A stretch of DNA of 64,000 nucleotides from Marinobacter qingdaonensis (GCF_034555935.1 NZ_JAYDCJ010000003.1:2232001-2296000); one strand, 5' to 3'. Shown: positions 1-10,640, counted from the first letter of the stretch. Program-made: numbers and translations. Notes: a model not told the origin generated them from the letters alone.

Positions 1-370
1 AGCCGGGCAGCAGCTCGCGCTTGGCCAGGTGGTCGTACAGAAACAGGCCGGTGCGGATCATCCAGGCTGGCCGGAGGTGGGGCCGGTGGGGCAGGCGAAA
101 GCGCATCGGCCACATGATGTGCGGTGAATTCCGGAGCAGCGATTCACGCTCGGCCAGCGCCTCTCGCACCAGACGGAACTCGTAGTGCTCCAGGTACCGC
201 AGGCCGCCGTGAATCAGTTTGCTGCTGCTGGAGGAGGTGGCCGACGCCAGGTCATTCATCTCGCACAGGAGCACCTTCAGGCCTCGTCCCGCCGCATCCA
301 TGGCTATCCCGGTGCCGTTGACGCCGCCGCCGACGACAACAACATCAAAGGTTTCCTGTTCCCCTGTCAT
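1..370 (-). CDS. glpD: Glycerol-3-phosphate dehydrogenase, N-terminal part (cut by window edge)
   Basis: FAD-dependent aerobic glycerol-3-phosphate dehydrogenase, which oxidises glycerol 3-phosphate to dihydroxyacetone phosphate at the inner membrane and passes electrons to quinone. The minus-strand reading starts with ATG at 370 and stays open to the window edge. It begins MTGEQETFDVVVVGGGVNG, a dinucleotide-binding GxGxxG-type motif, and continues with SSSSSKLIHGGLRYLEHYEF, which is typical of GlpD (HGGLRYLE). About 123 residues are present of a usual 500 or so. It lies downstream of glpR and the activator gene on the same strand, which fits a glycerol catabolic locus. Only the C-terminal part is missing because of the window boundary; nothing suggests it is broken. 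Confidence 0.93.
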   Translation of the reverse strand, partial: MTGEQETFDVVVVGGGVNGTGIAMDAAGRGLKVLLCEMNDLASATSSSSSKLIHGGLRYLEHYEFRLVREALAERESLLRNSPHIMWPMRFRLPHRPHLRPAWMIRTGLFLYDHLAKRELLPG

Positions 371-420
371 GACTGATCTGCTCCTGACGGACGCCTGTGT
401 AAGGTGCCCTTGCGGTGAAA

Positions 421-525
421 ATTGAACAATAAGTGACCGACCTCGACATTATGCGAAAGTCTAAAACCTTCGTAAAGGAAAAAAAGAAAATAAACGAAAA
501 TCTGTGAACCCGTAAAACGAACCGC
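421..525 (-). promoter_or_regulatory. glpD upstream region with GlpR-like half-sites
   Basis: The 175 bases between glpR and glpD are A+T-rich and hold several short TTCG/CGAA half-sites: GCGAAAG near 453, TTCGTAAAG near 469, AAACGAAAA near 492 and AAAACGAAC near 515, plus TTGAACA at 422-428. The known E. coli GlpR operator is a palindrome of TGTTCG and CGAACA halves, so this looks like a tandem GlpR target in front of glpD. No single perfect palindrome is present and I cannot place a -10/-35 pair with confidence. Confidence 0.4.
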
Positions 526-545
526 AACGCGGCGCCGGTTAGCGG

Positions 546-1304
546 TCAGACAATGTGCAGTTCGACGCTGTGTTCGGTGAGCAGCTGGCGAATGCCTGCG
601 GGAGGCTGGCGGTCGGTGAAGACGTGATGGGCCTGCTGGATTTTGCCCAGCCGCACCATGGCCTTGCGGCCGAACTTGGTGTGGTCGGCGGCCAGCAGGA
701 CCTGATCGGAATTGGCGATGATGGCCTGGGCTACCCGGACCTCGCGATAGTCGAAATCCAGCAGGGACCCGTCCTCGTGGATACCGCTGATGCCGATGAT
801 GCCGAAGTCCATCTTGAACTGGTTGATGAAATCCCGGGTCGCCTCGCCGACGATGCCGCCATCCCGGTTGCGGACCTCGCCGCCGGCGATGATCACGTGG
901 AAATCCTCCTTGGCGGACAGGATCGAGGCCACGTGCAGGTTGTTGGTGACCACCTGCAGGTTTTTCCGCGCCAGCAGGGCCCGGGCGATGGTTTCGGTGG
1001 TGGTGCCGATGTTGATGAACATCGAGGCATTGTCGGGGATCATCGCCACCAGGGCCTGGGCGATGCGTTCCTTGGCCTCCAGGTCCATGATCTTGCGGTC
1101 CTGATAGGCGGTGTTGGTGGTGCTGGAATCGATCCCGGCACCGCCGTGATGGCGGCGTAGTCGGTTCTGCCCGGCCAGCTCGTTGAGGTCCCGGCGGATG
1201 GTCTGGGGCGTGACCTTGAAGTGATCGACGAGCTGCTCGGTGGTGACGAACCCGTTTTGCTGGATCAGCTCCATGATCAGATCCTGTCGGCGCCGCTGTG
1301 CCAT
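546..1304 (-). CDS. glpR: DeoR-family repressor of glycerol 3-phosphate regulon
   Basis: Transcriptional repressor that responds to glycerol 3-phosphate. The 252-residue product has an N-terminal DeoR helix-turn-helix (residues about 1-60: RRQDLIMELIQQNGFVTTEQ, then VTPQTIRRDLNEL) and a C-terminal sugar-phosphate sensor domain (NIGTTTETIARALL, VVTNNLHVA, IIAGGEVRNRDGGIVG, LLAADHTKFGR). Length and motifs match GlpR. The start is the ATG at 1304, preceded by GGAGGA at good spacing; the frame stays open further upstream into the neighbouring gene but without DeoR-like sequence. It sits between the partial glpD and the sigma-54 activator, all on the minus strand. GlpR-like operators upstream of glpD and of the ABC operon suggest it controls both. 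Confidence 0.93.
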   Translation of the reverse strand: MAQRRRQDLIMELIQQNGFVTTEQLVDHFKVTPQTIRRDLNELAGQNRLRRHHGGAGIDSSTTNTAYQDRKIMDLEAKERIAQALVAMIPDNASMFINIGTTTETIARALLARKNLQVVTNNLHVASILSAKEDFHVIIAGGEVRNRDGGIVGEATRDFINQFKMDFGIIGISGIHEDGSLLDFDYREVRVAQAIIANSDQVLLAADHTKFGRKAMVRLGKIQQAHHVFTDRQPPAGIRQLLTEHSVELHIV

Positions 1305-1387
1305 TGAGTCTTCCTCCGAGTTGTCGTGCTGACGGGAACCGGCCCCGGCAGTGTACCGTGTCGCGCCGGTTTCTGCTGCCCCGGGGC

Positions 1388-3268
1388 TCAGCGAATCCCC
1401 AGTTCCCGCAAGCGTTTGTACAGCGTGTTGCGGCTGATCGCGAGCCGGCGCGCGGTTTTCGACACGTTGCCGGTGCACTCCCGATAGACCTGCAGGGTCC
1501 GGGGCAGTGGGTCCGCCGTGGCGTCGTCGTGCTCCGGTTCGCTCAGGTCCGGCCGGGTTTGCTGGCTGGCTGACGTGGAATCGTACTCGGCCAGGAAGTC
1601 CTCCGGCAGGTGCCAGATCTCCACGTCCTTGCCATCGGCAATGGCAATGGCCACCCGCAGTACGTTGACCAGTTGGCGGATGTTGCCCGGCCAGGGGTGG
1701 TTTTTCAGGGCGGCCATGACCTCTGGCGCCAGGGTCTCGGCCTGATCCGGATCCCGGTACTGCCGGTAGATGTCGCAGATCAGTTCCTGCCGGTCGGTGC
1801 GCTGGCGCAGGGGCGGCAGGTGTACCGACAACCCGTTGATCCGGTAGAACAGGTCGGCGCGGAACTGGCCGGCATCGACACGGCACGACAGCGGCCGGTT
1901 GGTTGCGGTGGCCAGTAGGATGTCCACCGGCACACTCTCGGTCGAGCCCACCGGGGTTACCACCCGCTCCTGCAGGACCCGCAGCAATCGCGACTGGGCG
2001 GCCAGGGGCATCTCGCCGATCTCATCGAGAAACAGGATGCCTTTGTGGGCCTTGCGGATCAGCCCCAGCGAGCCCTGGGCCCGGGCCCCGGTGAAGGCGC
2101 CGGATTCGTACCCGAACAGTTCCGACTCCACCAGCTCCGGTGGAATGGCCGCGCAATTGACCGCCACCAGGGGCTGGTCCGAGCGTGCGCTGGCCCGGTG
2201 CAGGGCTTTGACCAGCACCTCCTTGCCGACGCCGGTTTCCCCGGTGATCAGGACCGGCAGCCCGCGCTGCAGCACTTTCAGCGCCTGCTCGGCGCACCGG
2301 CGCACCGAGGTGTCGCCGTACTCCAGGCTGGTCAGGTTGTGCGGGGCGGTGCCGATCTGCGGGGCGACGTCCCTGGGAATGGGGGCGGATTTGGCGGCGG
2401 CGGTCTGGTGATCCGGTGCGGGCGGGTGGCTCAGGCGGGCGCTCAACCGCACCTTGCCCTGGGTCACCAACTGCACCGGCGTCCGTTCCGGATGCTTGAG
2501 GATCTGTTCGCCGGAACTGGTGAACAGCTCGTTCAGGGTGCGACCGACGGTGCCAGTGGCCAGCAACTGGTCGGCCCGCTGGTTACTGGCAACCACCAGG
2601 CCCTGATCATCGCACACCAGGATGCCGGACCAGGGACTGTCGAAATTGTCGGCGGTGGTGTTCAGGGTGATCTGGACATGGCTGGTCTCGAACTGGCGGC
2701 TGAGCAACCGGTTTTCCACCGACTGCGCCAGCAGGCGCACCATGCCCAGGGTGTGGGCCTGGGGCAGGTAGGCGTCGCTGAACACGGCGAGCACACCGGC
2801 CACCCGTTGGTCGGCATCGACAATCGGGGCTGCCGAGCCGATCAGGCCGCGAAAGTGCTTCAGGTAATGGTCGTTGCGCTGGATCTGCACCGGCGCCTGG
2901 CCGGCAATGGCGGTGCCAATGGCATTGGTGCCAACCACCGATTCCTGCCAGTGGGCGCCGGCAGCGAACCAGGGGCGCAGCCCGGTCTCAATGACCCGCT
3001 CGTCGCCCCATCGGTCGAGTACCCGGGCGTGCTGGTCTGCCAGCACAATGAGGCAGCGGCTGCTGGCCAGAACGTTCTGGTAGTAGGGTTCCACCTCCGC
3101 CGAGGTGCTCGCGATGAGGGCATCGTGGCGGCGTCGGAGGTCGCTGAGCTGGGCCGGGTCGGCGCTGTGGGGCGCGGGGATGTCCAGGTGACCGAGCCCG
3201 CTCGCCGAGCAGCGATGCCAGGAATCGGTAACCAGACGACGGTCGTTGGCGCGTTCGTTTTTTCGCAT
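1388..3268 (-). CDS. Sigma-54-dependent transcriptional activator, AcoR/DhaR-like
   Basis: Bacterial enhancer-binding protein of 626 residues. Visible domains: an N-terminal GAF-type sensor (about 50-190, with WQESVVGTNAIGTAI and the FRGLIGSAAPI stretch seen in AcoR-type activators), a PAS-like segment (about 205-260), a central AAA+ domain with Walker A (GETGVGKE), the sigma-54 contact loop ESGAFTGA, Walker B (GILFLDEIGEM) and arginine-finger region, then a C-terminal Fis-type helix-turn-helix (NVSKTARRLAISRNTLYKRL). Start ATG at 3268 follows AAGGA. It is divergent from the glycerol ABC operon, whose promoter has a clear -24/-12 element, so activation of that operon is the natural inference. 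In enterics the related DhaR activates dihydroxyacetone kinase genes; the ligand here cannot be read from sequence. Confidence 0.9.
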   Translation of the reverse strand: MRKNERANDRRLVTDSWHRCSASGLGHLDIPAPHSADPAQLSDLRRRHDALIASTSAEVEPYYQNVLASSRCLIVLADQHARVLDRWGDERVIETGLRPWFAAGAHWQESVVGTNAIGTAIAGQAPVQIQRNDHYLKHFRGLIGSAAPIVDADQRVAGVLAVFSDAYLPQAHTLGMVRLLAQSVENRLLSRQFETSHVQITLNTTADNFDSPWSGILVCDDQGLVVASNQRADQLLATGTVGRTLNELFTSSGEQILKHPERTPVQLVTQGKVRLSARLSHPPAPDHQTAAAKSAPIPRDVAPQIGTAPHNLTSLEYGDTSVRRCAEQALKVLQRGLPVLITGETGVGKEVLVKALHRASARSDQPLVAVNCAAIPPELVESELFGYESGAFTGARAQGSLGLIRKAHKGILFLDEIGEMPLAAQSRLLRVLQERVVTPVGSTESVPVDILLATATNRPLSCRVDAGQFRADLFYRINGLSVHLPPLRQRTDRQELICDIYRQYRDPDQAETLAPEVMAALKNHPWPGNIRQLVNVLRVAIAIADGKDVEIWHLPEDFLAEYDSTSASQQTRPDLSEPEHDDATADPLPRTLQVYRECTGNVSKTARRLAISRNTLYKRLRELGIR

Positions 3269-3343
3269 ACACCGGTCCTTGGTCGTGACCTTGTTTTTGT
3301 TGTGGCCGGACGCGCCGCTCCGGACGGCGTCGGCGTCCCTGAC

Positions 3344-3398
3344 TGTTCAATAATGTGTTCAACTGAGCGCTTGGTCAATGTTCAAGCTGCACAGAACA
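3344..3398 (+). promoter_or_regulatory. Cluster of TGTTCAA repeats, candidate activator binding sites
   Basis: TGTTCAA occurs three times in the same orientation at 3344-3350, 3356-3362 and 3379-3385; the third copy is also the left arm of an inverted repeat TGTTC...GAACA (3379-3383 with 3394-3398). The cluster lies roughly 150-185 bases upstream of the transcription start expected from the -24/-12 promoter, the usual distance for enhancer sites of sigma-54 activators. Binding by the adjacent activator is inference. The motif also resembles half of a GlpR operator, so GlpR binding is the alternative. Confidence 0.45.
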
Positions 3399-3502
3399 GC
3401 CTAAAACGAACATGGTCAATTTTCGCGAACGGATGTCTCAGTTTCTAAAAAGGTGCGATAAAACATAGTCCTAGTAACTTTCTTTGGAGGTGCGCCGCAA
3501 TC

Positions 3503-3518
3503 TGGTACGCCGATTGCG
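3503..3518 (+). promoter_or_regulatory. Sigma-54 (-24/-12) promoter of glycerol ABC operon
   Basis: TGGTACGCCGATTGCG matches the sigma-54 consensus TGGCACG-N4-TTGCW with the invariant GG and GC at the right spacing; differences are T for C in the -24 part and the last base. It precedes the first ATPase start codon by about 38 bases and lies next to a divergent sigma-54 activator gene, which strongly supports it. Confidence 0.75.
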
Positions 3519-3525
3519 TTCACCG

Positions 3526-3541
3526 TGTTCGCAAAAGAACA
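3526..3541 (+). promoter_or_regulatory. GlpR-like operator over the transcription start
   Basis: TGTTCGCAAAAGAACA matches the known GlpR palindrome TGTTCG-N4-CGAACA at all defined positions but one (A for C). It begins 8 bases after the -12 element, so it covers the expected start site at about 3530. A repressor bound there would block the sigma-54 promoter, giving dual control: activator upstream, GlpR at the start. A further GlpR-like stretch, AACGAACATGG, lies at 3404-3414. Confidence 0.55.
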
Positions 3542-3555
3542 AAAAAGGAAGGTCT

Positions 3556-4649
3556 ATGTCCTTAGTACTGGAGCAGCTCTCCCATGAGGTCGACGGTATC
3601 GATTTCATCCGGGATGCCAACCTCACCTTCGAGGCGGGTTCTTTCAATGTACTGCTGGGCCGTACGCTGGCCGGGAAAACCTCGCTGATGCGGCTGATGG
3701 CGGGGCTGGACAAGCCCACCAGCGGTCGGCTGATCTACAACGGGGCCGATGTCACCGGGCAGTCGGTGCAGAGCCGCAACATCTCGATGATCTACCAGCA
3801 GTTCATCAACTACCCGAACCTGACCGTGTACGAGAACATTGCCTCGCCCCTGCGCCTGGCCAAGACTCCGGACAGCGAGCTGGATCGCCGGGTCCGGGAG
3901 ACCGCGTCCATGCTGCGAATCGAACCCCTGCTCAAGCGCCATCCGCTGGAGCTGTCCGGAGGCCAGCAGCAGCGCACCGCCATGGCCCGGGCGCTGGTCA
4001 AGGATTCCACCCTGGTGCTGTTCGACGAGCCCCTGGTCAACCTGGACTACAAACTGCGCGAGGAGCTGCGGGCCGAGCTGCGGCATCTGTTCCGCGAGCG
4101 CCAGTGCATTGCCGTGTACGCCACCACCGAGGCCAACGAAGCCCTGGCCCTGGGCGGCACCACCACCTTGCTGCACGAGGGCAGGGTGGTGCAGAGCGGG
4201 CCGGTGATGGATGTGTACCGGGCCCCGGTCAATACCCTGGCGGCGCAGCTGTTCAGTGAGCCGCCCATGAACATGATTCGCGGCCGGGTGTCCGACACCG
4301 AGGTCACCTTCGACGAGTATTCCCATCACGCCCTGACCCAGGGGCTGGCCCGGCTGAGTCCGGGCGATTACTGGTTTGGCATTCGCCCCAGTCACATCGG
4401 GCTGGTGCCGACCAGTGACGACGATCTGGAGATGTCCATGGAAGTGGAGCTGAGCGAGATCAGCGGCTCGGAAACCTTCATGCACGTGGAAAACAGCCAT
4501 TTCGAGATGGTGCTGCAGCTCATGGGCGTGCACGCCTACCACACCGGGGCACCGGTCAAGGTTTACCTGCCGATCAACCGGCTGTTCGTGTTCGACAGCA
4601 ACGAACAGCTGGTGCACACCCCGTCCCAGGTCTCCGGAGGAGCGGTCTG

Positions 4650-4650
<1 letters not shown>
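3556..4650 (+). CDS. glpS: Glycerol ABC transporter ATP-binding protein 1 (GlpS-like)
   Basis: First of two ATPases of a carbohydrate-type (CUT1) ABC importer; 364 residues. Walker A reads GRTLAGKTS, which keeps the GxxxxGKT rule but is unusual in its middle residues. The signature LSGGQQQR and Walker B (STLVLFDEPLVNLD) are intact, but the switch region reads YATTEANEAL where most family members have histidine (VTHD). A C-terminal OB-fold regulatory domain follows (FGIRPSHIGL region). Start ATG at 3556 has AAGGAAGG upstream; an earlier in-frame GTG is possible but sits in the promoter region. The stop overlaps the next start (TGATG). Gene order ATPase-ATPase-permease-permease-small membrane protein-binding protein equals glpSTPQUV of Rhizobium, described as a glycerol importer. 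Confidence 0.87.
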
Positions 4651-5749
<1,099 letters not shown>

Positions 5750-5750
<1 letters not shown>

Positions 5751-6616
5751 TGGCTAAGATCCCCAACAACCGCGCCTGGTGGCTGGTGCTGCCAGTGTTC
5801 ATCCTGGTCGCCTTCTCGGCCCTGGTGCCCCTGATGACGGTGGTGAACTATTCGGTGCAGGACATTTTCGGCCCGGGGCAGGCCTACTACGTGGGCACCG
5901 AATGGTTCAAGGAGGTGCTGACCAACGAGCGCCTGCAGGACTCGCTGCTGCGCCAGTTCCTGTTCTCCGGTGCGGTGCTGCTGATCCAGATTCCCCTGGG
6001 CATCGGCATTGCCCTGATGATGCCCAAGTCGGGAGTGAAAGCCTCCCTGGTGTTGATCCTGCTGGCCATTCCGTTGCTGATTCCCTGGAACGTGGTGGGC
6101 ACCATCTGGCAGATCTTCGGCCGCGGCGACATCGGCCTGTTTGGCTGGGCCCTCAATTCCATGGGCCTGGATTACAACTACACCGGTGACACGGTGGATG
6201 CCTGGTTCACCGTGCTGCTGATGGACGTCTGGCACTGGACCCCGCTGGTGGCGCTGCTGTGTTACTCCGGCTTGCGCGCCATCCCCGAGGCCTTTTACCA
6301 GGCCGCCGAGATCGACCGCGCCTCCAAGTGGGCGGTGTTCCGCTACATCCAGTTGCCGCGGCTGAAGAACGTGCTGGTGATTGCGGTGCTGCTGCGTTTC
6401 ATGGACAGCTTCATGATCTACACCGAACCGTTTGTCCTGACCGGTGGCGGGCCCGGCAGCTCCACCACCTTCCTGAGCCAGACCCTGACCACCATGGCGA
6501 TCGGCCAGTTCGATCTGGGCCGGGCCGCGGCCTTCTCGCTGATCTACTTCCTGATCGTGCTGCTGATTTCCTGGCTGTTCTTCACCGCCATCACCCACGC
6601 CGACAAAGAAAAATAA
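5750..6616 (+). CDS. glpP: Glycerol ABC transporter permease (GlpP-like)
   Basis: Inner-membrane permease of 288 residues with six predicted hydrophobic segments, starting with LVLPVFILVAFSALVPLMTV. The cytoplasmic coupling loop is visible as YQAAEIDRASKWAVFRYIQL, the EAA-type motif of binding-protein-dependent permeases. The ATG at 5750 overlaps the glpT stop by one base; a GTG one codon earlier would add a single residue. It should pair with the following permease and the two ATPases. Confidence 0.87.
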
Positions 6617-6626
6617 GGAGGGCGCG

Positions 6627-7433
<807 letters not shown>

Positions 7434-7445
7434 GGGGGAATCGAC

Positions 7446-7721
7446 ATGCTCGCATGGATGAACTGGACGCCGTCCGTCGCCATTTTCTTTTCGGTGATTG
7501 CCGCGATTCTGGCGGTGATGACGGTCTACGAAATCGTGTCCCCGTGCACCGAACGCAAGGGCTTTCTGCCCATCGCCACCACCCGGGGCGACCGGTTGTT
7601 CATTGGCCTGTTGTCCGCCGCCTACATTCATCTGATTTGGCTGGCGGTCAGCGACATCAGCTTGCTGGTGGCACTGGCGGTGTCGGTGGTCTGGCTGCTG
7701 GTGCTGCTGCGCTGGGGCTGA
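7446..7721 (+). CDS. glpU: Small membrane protein of glycerol ABC operon (GlpU-like)
   Basis: Product of 91 residues with three hydrophobic segments (SVAIFFSVIAAILAVMTVYE, then LFIGLLSAAYIHLIWLAV, then LLVALAVSVVWLLVLL). Position between the second permease and the binding protein, and the topology, match GlpU (DUF2160 family) of the rhizobial operon, whose biochemical role is not known to me. Ribosome site GGGGGAA precedes ATG 7446. Confidence 0.78.
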   Translation: MLAWMNWTPSVAIFFSVIAAILAVMTVYEIVSPCTERKGFLPIATTRGDRLFIGLLSAAYIHLIWLAVSDISLLVALAVSVVWLLVLLRWG

Positions 7722-7815
7722 TGGCGAGTGGGGCATTTCAGGATCATGGTCGAAACCCGGCGGTTTGCGGTTTCGGCATGAACGCATAGCGGCAAGAGGG
7801 CGCTATGACTCTGGC

Positions 7816-7838
7816 AGCGGGACCGGACCGGGCCCGCT
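7816..7838 (+). other. Intercistronic hairpin glpU-glpV
   Basis: The 146 bases between glpU and glpV hold an inverted repeat AGCGGG...CCCGCT with internal CCGG pairing and no T-tract. It is followed by the glpV ribosome site. Such a structure often protects or sets the end of an mRNA segment so that the binding protein is made in excess; that role is inferred. Confidence 0.35.
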
Positions 7839-7867
7839 CCATTCAATAAGGACGAACGAGGTTGGAT

Positions 7868-9610
7868 ATGCTCAAGAACAATAAATATCCTCGAACCATG
7901 CTGCTCAGCGCCGCCATCGGTGCGGCCGCCCTTGGTTTGAGCCTGCAGGCCGGCGCCAACGAGAATTTGGAGGCGGCCGAGAAGTGGGTAAACGACGCCT
8001 TCAAGCGCTCGACGCTGACCAAAGACCAGCAGATGCAAGAGATGAAGTGGTTCATCGAGGCCGCGAAGGAGTTCCGCGGCATGGACATCAACGTGGTGTC
8101 GGAAACCATCGCCACCCACGAGTACGAGTCCAGTGTCCTGGCCAAGGCCTTCTCCGAGATCACCGGCATCAACCTGACCCACACCCTGATCCAGGAAGGC
8201 GACGTGATCGAGAAGCTGCAGACCCAGATGCAGTCCGGCCGTAACATTTACGACGGCTGGGTCAACGACTCGGACCTGATCGGCACCCACGTCCGCTACG
8301 GCAAGGTGATGCCCGTGGAGGACATGATGAACGGCGAGGCCAGGAACCTGACCCTGCCGACCCTGGATCTCGAGGACTTCATCGGTCTTGAATTTACCAC
8401 CGGTCCCGATGGCAAGCTGTACCAGTTGCCGGACCAGCAGTTCGCCAACCTGTACTGGTTCCGGGCCGACTGGTTCGAGCGCGAGGATCTGAAGGCGCAA
8501 TTCAAGGATCGCTACGGCTATGAGCTGGGTGTGCCGGTGAACTGGTCCGCCTACGAGGACATCGCCGAATTCTTCTCGGTGCACGTGAAGGAAATTGACG
8601 GCGAGCGGGTCTATGGCCACATGGACTACGGCAAGAAAGACCCGTCCCTGGGCTGGCGTTTCACCGACGCCTGGTTCTCCATGGCCGGTGCCGGCGACAA
8701 GGGCCTGCCTAATGGCCTGCCGGTGGACGAGTGGGGCATTCGGGTCGAGGAGTGTCACCCGGTGGGTTCCAGCGTCAGCCGGGGCGGTGCCACCAACGGA
8801 CCGGCCGCGGTGTTTGCCACCAGCAAGTATGTGGACTGGCTGCGCAAGTACGCGCCGCCCGAGGCCCAGGGTATGACCTTCTCCGAGGCCGGTCCGGTCC
8901 CGGCGCAGGGCAACATCGCCCAGCAGATCTTCTGGTACACGGCGTTCACCGCGAGCATGATTGAGGACGGTTTGCCGGTGGTGAACGAGGACGGCACGCC
9001 TAAGTGGCGGATGGCGCCGTCGCCGCGCGGGCCCTACTGGGAAGAGGGCATGAAGCTGGGTTACCAGGACGTGGGGTCCTGGACCTTCATGAAGTCAACT
9101 CCGGAGAAGCGCCGCCTGGCGGCCTGGCTGTACGCCCAGTTCACGGTGTCCAAGACCGTGTCCCTGGAGAAGACCATCGCCGGCCTGACGCCGATTCGCG
9201 AGTCGGACATCGAGTCGGCGGAGATGACCGCCATGGCGCCCAAGCTCGGTGGCCTGGTGGAGTTCTACCGCAGCCCGGCCCGGGTCCAGTGGTCGCCGAC
9301 CGGCACCAACGTACCGGACTACCCGAAGCTGGCGCAGCTGTGGTGGCAGTTCATCGCCCAGGCCGCCTCCGGTGAGGCCACGCCCCAGGAGGCTCTGGAC
9401 GGTCTGGCCCAGGCCCAGGATCGGGTGATGCAGCGGCTGGAGCGCGCCAATGTGATGCCGAACTGTGGCCCGAAACTCAACGAGGAGCGGGATCCCCAGT
9501 ACTGGCTGGACCAGCCGGGTTCGCCCAAGGCCAAACTGGCCAACGAAAAACCCCAGGGTAAAACCGTGGCTTACGATGAGCTGCTGAAAACCTGGGAAGA
9601 AGCGCGCTAA
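7868..9610 (+). CDS. glpV: Periplasmic glycerol-binding protein of ABC transporter (GlpV-like)
   Basis: Extracellular solute-binding protein of 580 residues, long for the class but usual for GlpV-type proteins. A signal peptide is visible (positively charged MLKNNKYPR, hydrophobic LLSAAIGAAALGLSL, cleavage near AGANE). The mature part is rich in aromatic residues (LYWFRADWFERED, WWQFIAQA) as in sugar or polyol binders. Start ATG 7868 is chosen over an upstream in-frame TTG because it begins the charged n-region, with AAGGACGAACGAGG ahead. Last gene of the operon, closed by a strong terminator. It delivers substrate to GlpP/GlpQ. Confidence 0.88.
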   Translation: MLKNNKYPRTMLLSAAIGAAALGLSLQAGANENLEAAEKWVNDAFKRSTLTKDQQMQEMKWFIEAAKEFRGMDINVVSETIATHEYESSVLAKAFSEITGINLTHTLIQEGDVIEKLQTQMQSGRNIYDGWVNDSDLIGTHVRYGKVMPVEDMMNGEARNLTLPTLDLEDFIGLEFTTGPDGKLYQLPDQQFANLYWFRADWFEREDLKAQFKDRYGYELGVPVNWSAYEDIAEFFSVHVKEIDGERVYGHMDYGKKDPSLGWRFTDAWFSMAGAGDKGLPNGLPVDEWGIRVEECHPVGSSVSRGGATNGPAAVFATSKYVDWLRKYAPPEAQGMTFSEAGPVPAQGNIAQQIFWYTAFTASMIEDGLPVVNEDGTPKWRMAPSPRGPYWEEGMKLGYQDVGSWTFMKSTPEKRRLAAWLYAQFTVSKTVSLEKTIAGLTPIRESDIESAEMTAMAPKLGGLVEFYRSPARVQWSPTGTNVPDYPKLAQLWWQFIAQAASGEATPQEALDGLAQAQDRVMQRLERANVMPNCGPKLNEERDPQYWLDQPGSPKAKLANEKPQGKTVAYDELLKTWEEAR

Positions 9611-9636
9611 GCGAGACATCGCTTTGTCGCAACAGG

Positions 9637-9666
9637 ACCGGCCCACTTGGTGGGCCGGTTTTTTTG
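9637..9666 (+). terminator. Rho-independent terminator after glycerol ABC operon
   Basis: Ten-base-pair stem ACCGGCCCAC/GTGGGCCGGT with a 3-base loop followed by seven T residues, 26 bases after the glpV stop. It can also act against the converging aldo/keto reductase transcript. Confidence 0.9.
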
Positions 9667-9692
9667 TGCCTGCAGAAAGGCCCGGTCGGCGC

Positions 9693-10574
9693 TCACGCCA
9701 CCGGGTGTTGCCGAACGGCCTCCAGCAGCGCATACCACAGCGGCCGGGGCAGGGTGCACCGGGTACCGGCCAGGGCCGCCTGGATCCGTGATGACCGCAT
9801 CGAGCCCAGCACCGGGATGGGCGCGCCCGGCAGCTGGCGCAGCCAGGCGATGGCCAGGCCGGTTTCGCACAGCCCGGTCTCCTCCTTGGCCGCGGCCAGT
9901 AGATCCCGGGGCAGGGCGTCGGCCAACGCGCCGCCGCCCAGGGGCGACCAGGCCAGCCAGCGCAGACCGTCACTCAGATGCGCTTCCAGGGTGCCGTCAA
10001 ACACCGCACCGGTGTGGCCAAGCGACAGCTCGCTCTGGTTGCACGCCAATGGCAGTCGGGTGTGGCGCTGGAGCCAGCGCCACTGTTCCGGCAGGAAGTT
10101 GGACACGCCGATCTGGCGGATTTTGCCCGCGTCCACGGCGCGCTCGAGAGCCATCAGGGTGTCGTCGGCCCGCATCAGCGGATCCGGGCGGTGAATCAGG
10201 AAGGTGTCGATCTGCTCCAGCTGCAGCCGGGCCAGGGCCCGGTCCACCGCGGTGGTGAGGTAGTCCGCCTCGGCCCGGTAATGTTTGGTGTGCCACCGAC
10301 TCAGGTCCCGACCAGCCGGCACGATGCCCGCCTTGGTGATGACCCGCAGCTGCTGGCGCAGGCCAGGATCGCTCGCCAGCGCCGCCCCGAAGGCCTGTTC
10401 ACACTGGGTGTCGCCATAGATGTCGGCGTGGTCGTACACCGACAACCCCTCGTCCAGCCGGGCCCGGATCCAATCCGCCAGGCGTGCTGGTGCGGTCAGT
10501 TCCGGATGGTCGAGCAGTCGCATCATGCCCAGTATCAGGGGCGTGTCGGCTAGATAGTGGCTGGGTTCTGTCAT
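9693..10574 (-). CDS. Aldo/keto reductase
   Basis: NAD(P)H-dependent oxidoreductase, 293 residues, TIM-barrel family. The catalytic tetrad is readable: Asp48 and Tyr53 in VYDHADIYG, Lys near 80 (VITKAG) and His near 117 (FLIHRPD). The later motifs GKIRQIGVSNF and LAWSPLGGGAL are standard for the family, and the sequence is closest in feel to the YdhF-type subgroup. Substrate cannot be deduced. Between the glycerol and maltose operons on the opposite strand; a link to either (for example aldehyde or sugar reduction) is only positional. Confidence 0.88.
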   Translation of the reverse strand: MTEPSHYLADTPLILGMMRLLDHPELTAPARLADWIRARLDEGLSVYDHADIYGDTQCEQAFGAALASDPGLRQQLRVITKAGIVPAGRDLSRWHTKHYRAEADYLTTAVDRALARLQLEQIDTFLIHRPDPLMRADDTLMALERAVDAGKIRQIGVSNFLPEQWRWLQRHTRLPLACNQSELSLGHTGAVFDGTLEAHLSDGLRWLAWSPLGGGALADALPRDLLAAAKEETGLCETGLAIAWLRQLPGAPIPVLGSMRSSRIQAALAGTRCTLPRPLWYALLEAVRQHPVA

Positions 10575-10640
10575 CGCTGTGGTTCCCTTCCGTTACTCTG
10601 GGTTGGCGGCCATAATTCCGAACGCCATGAAAACAGACTC

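Noticed and set aside
546..1886. Long 446-codon minus-strand reading including glpR
   Set aside because: The first 190 codons overlap the activator gene in another frame and are Pro/Arg/Gly-rich; the ribosome site and DeoR domain place the start at 1304.
2045..3448. 467-codon open frame on the plus strand
   Set aside because: Antisense to the sigma-54 activator; no domain-like sequence, and it would run through the operator region.
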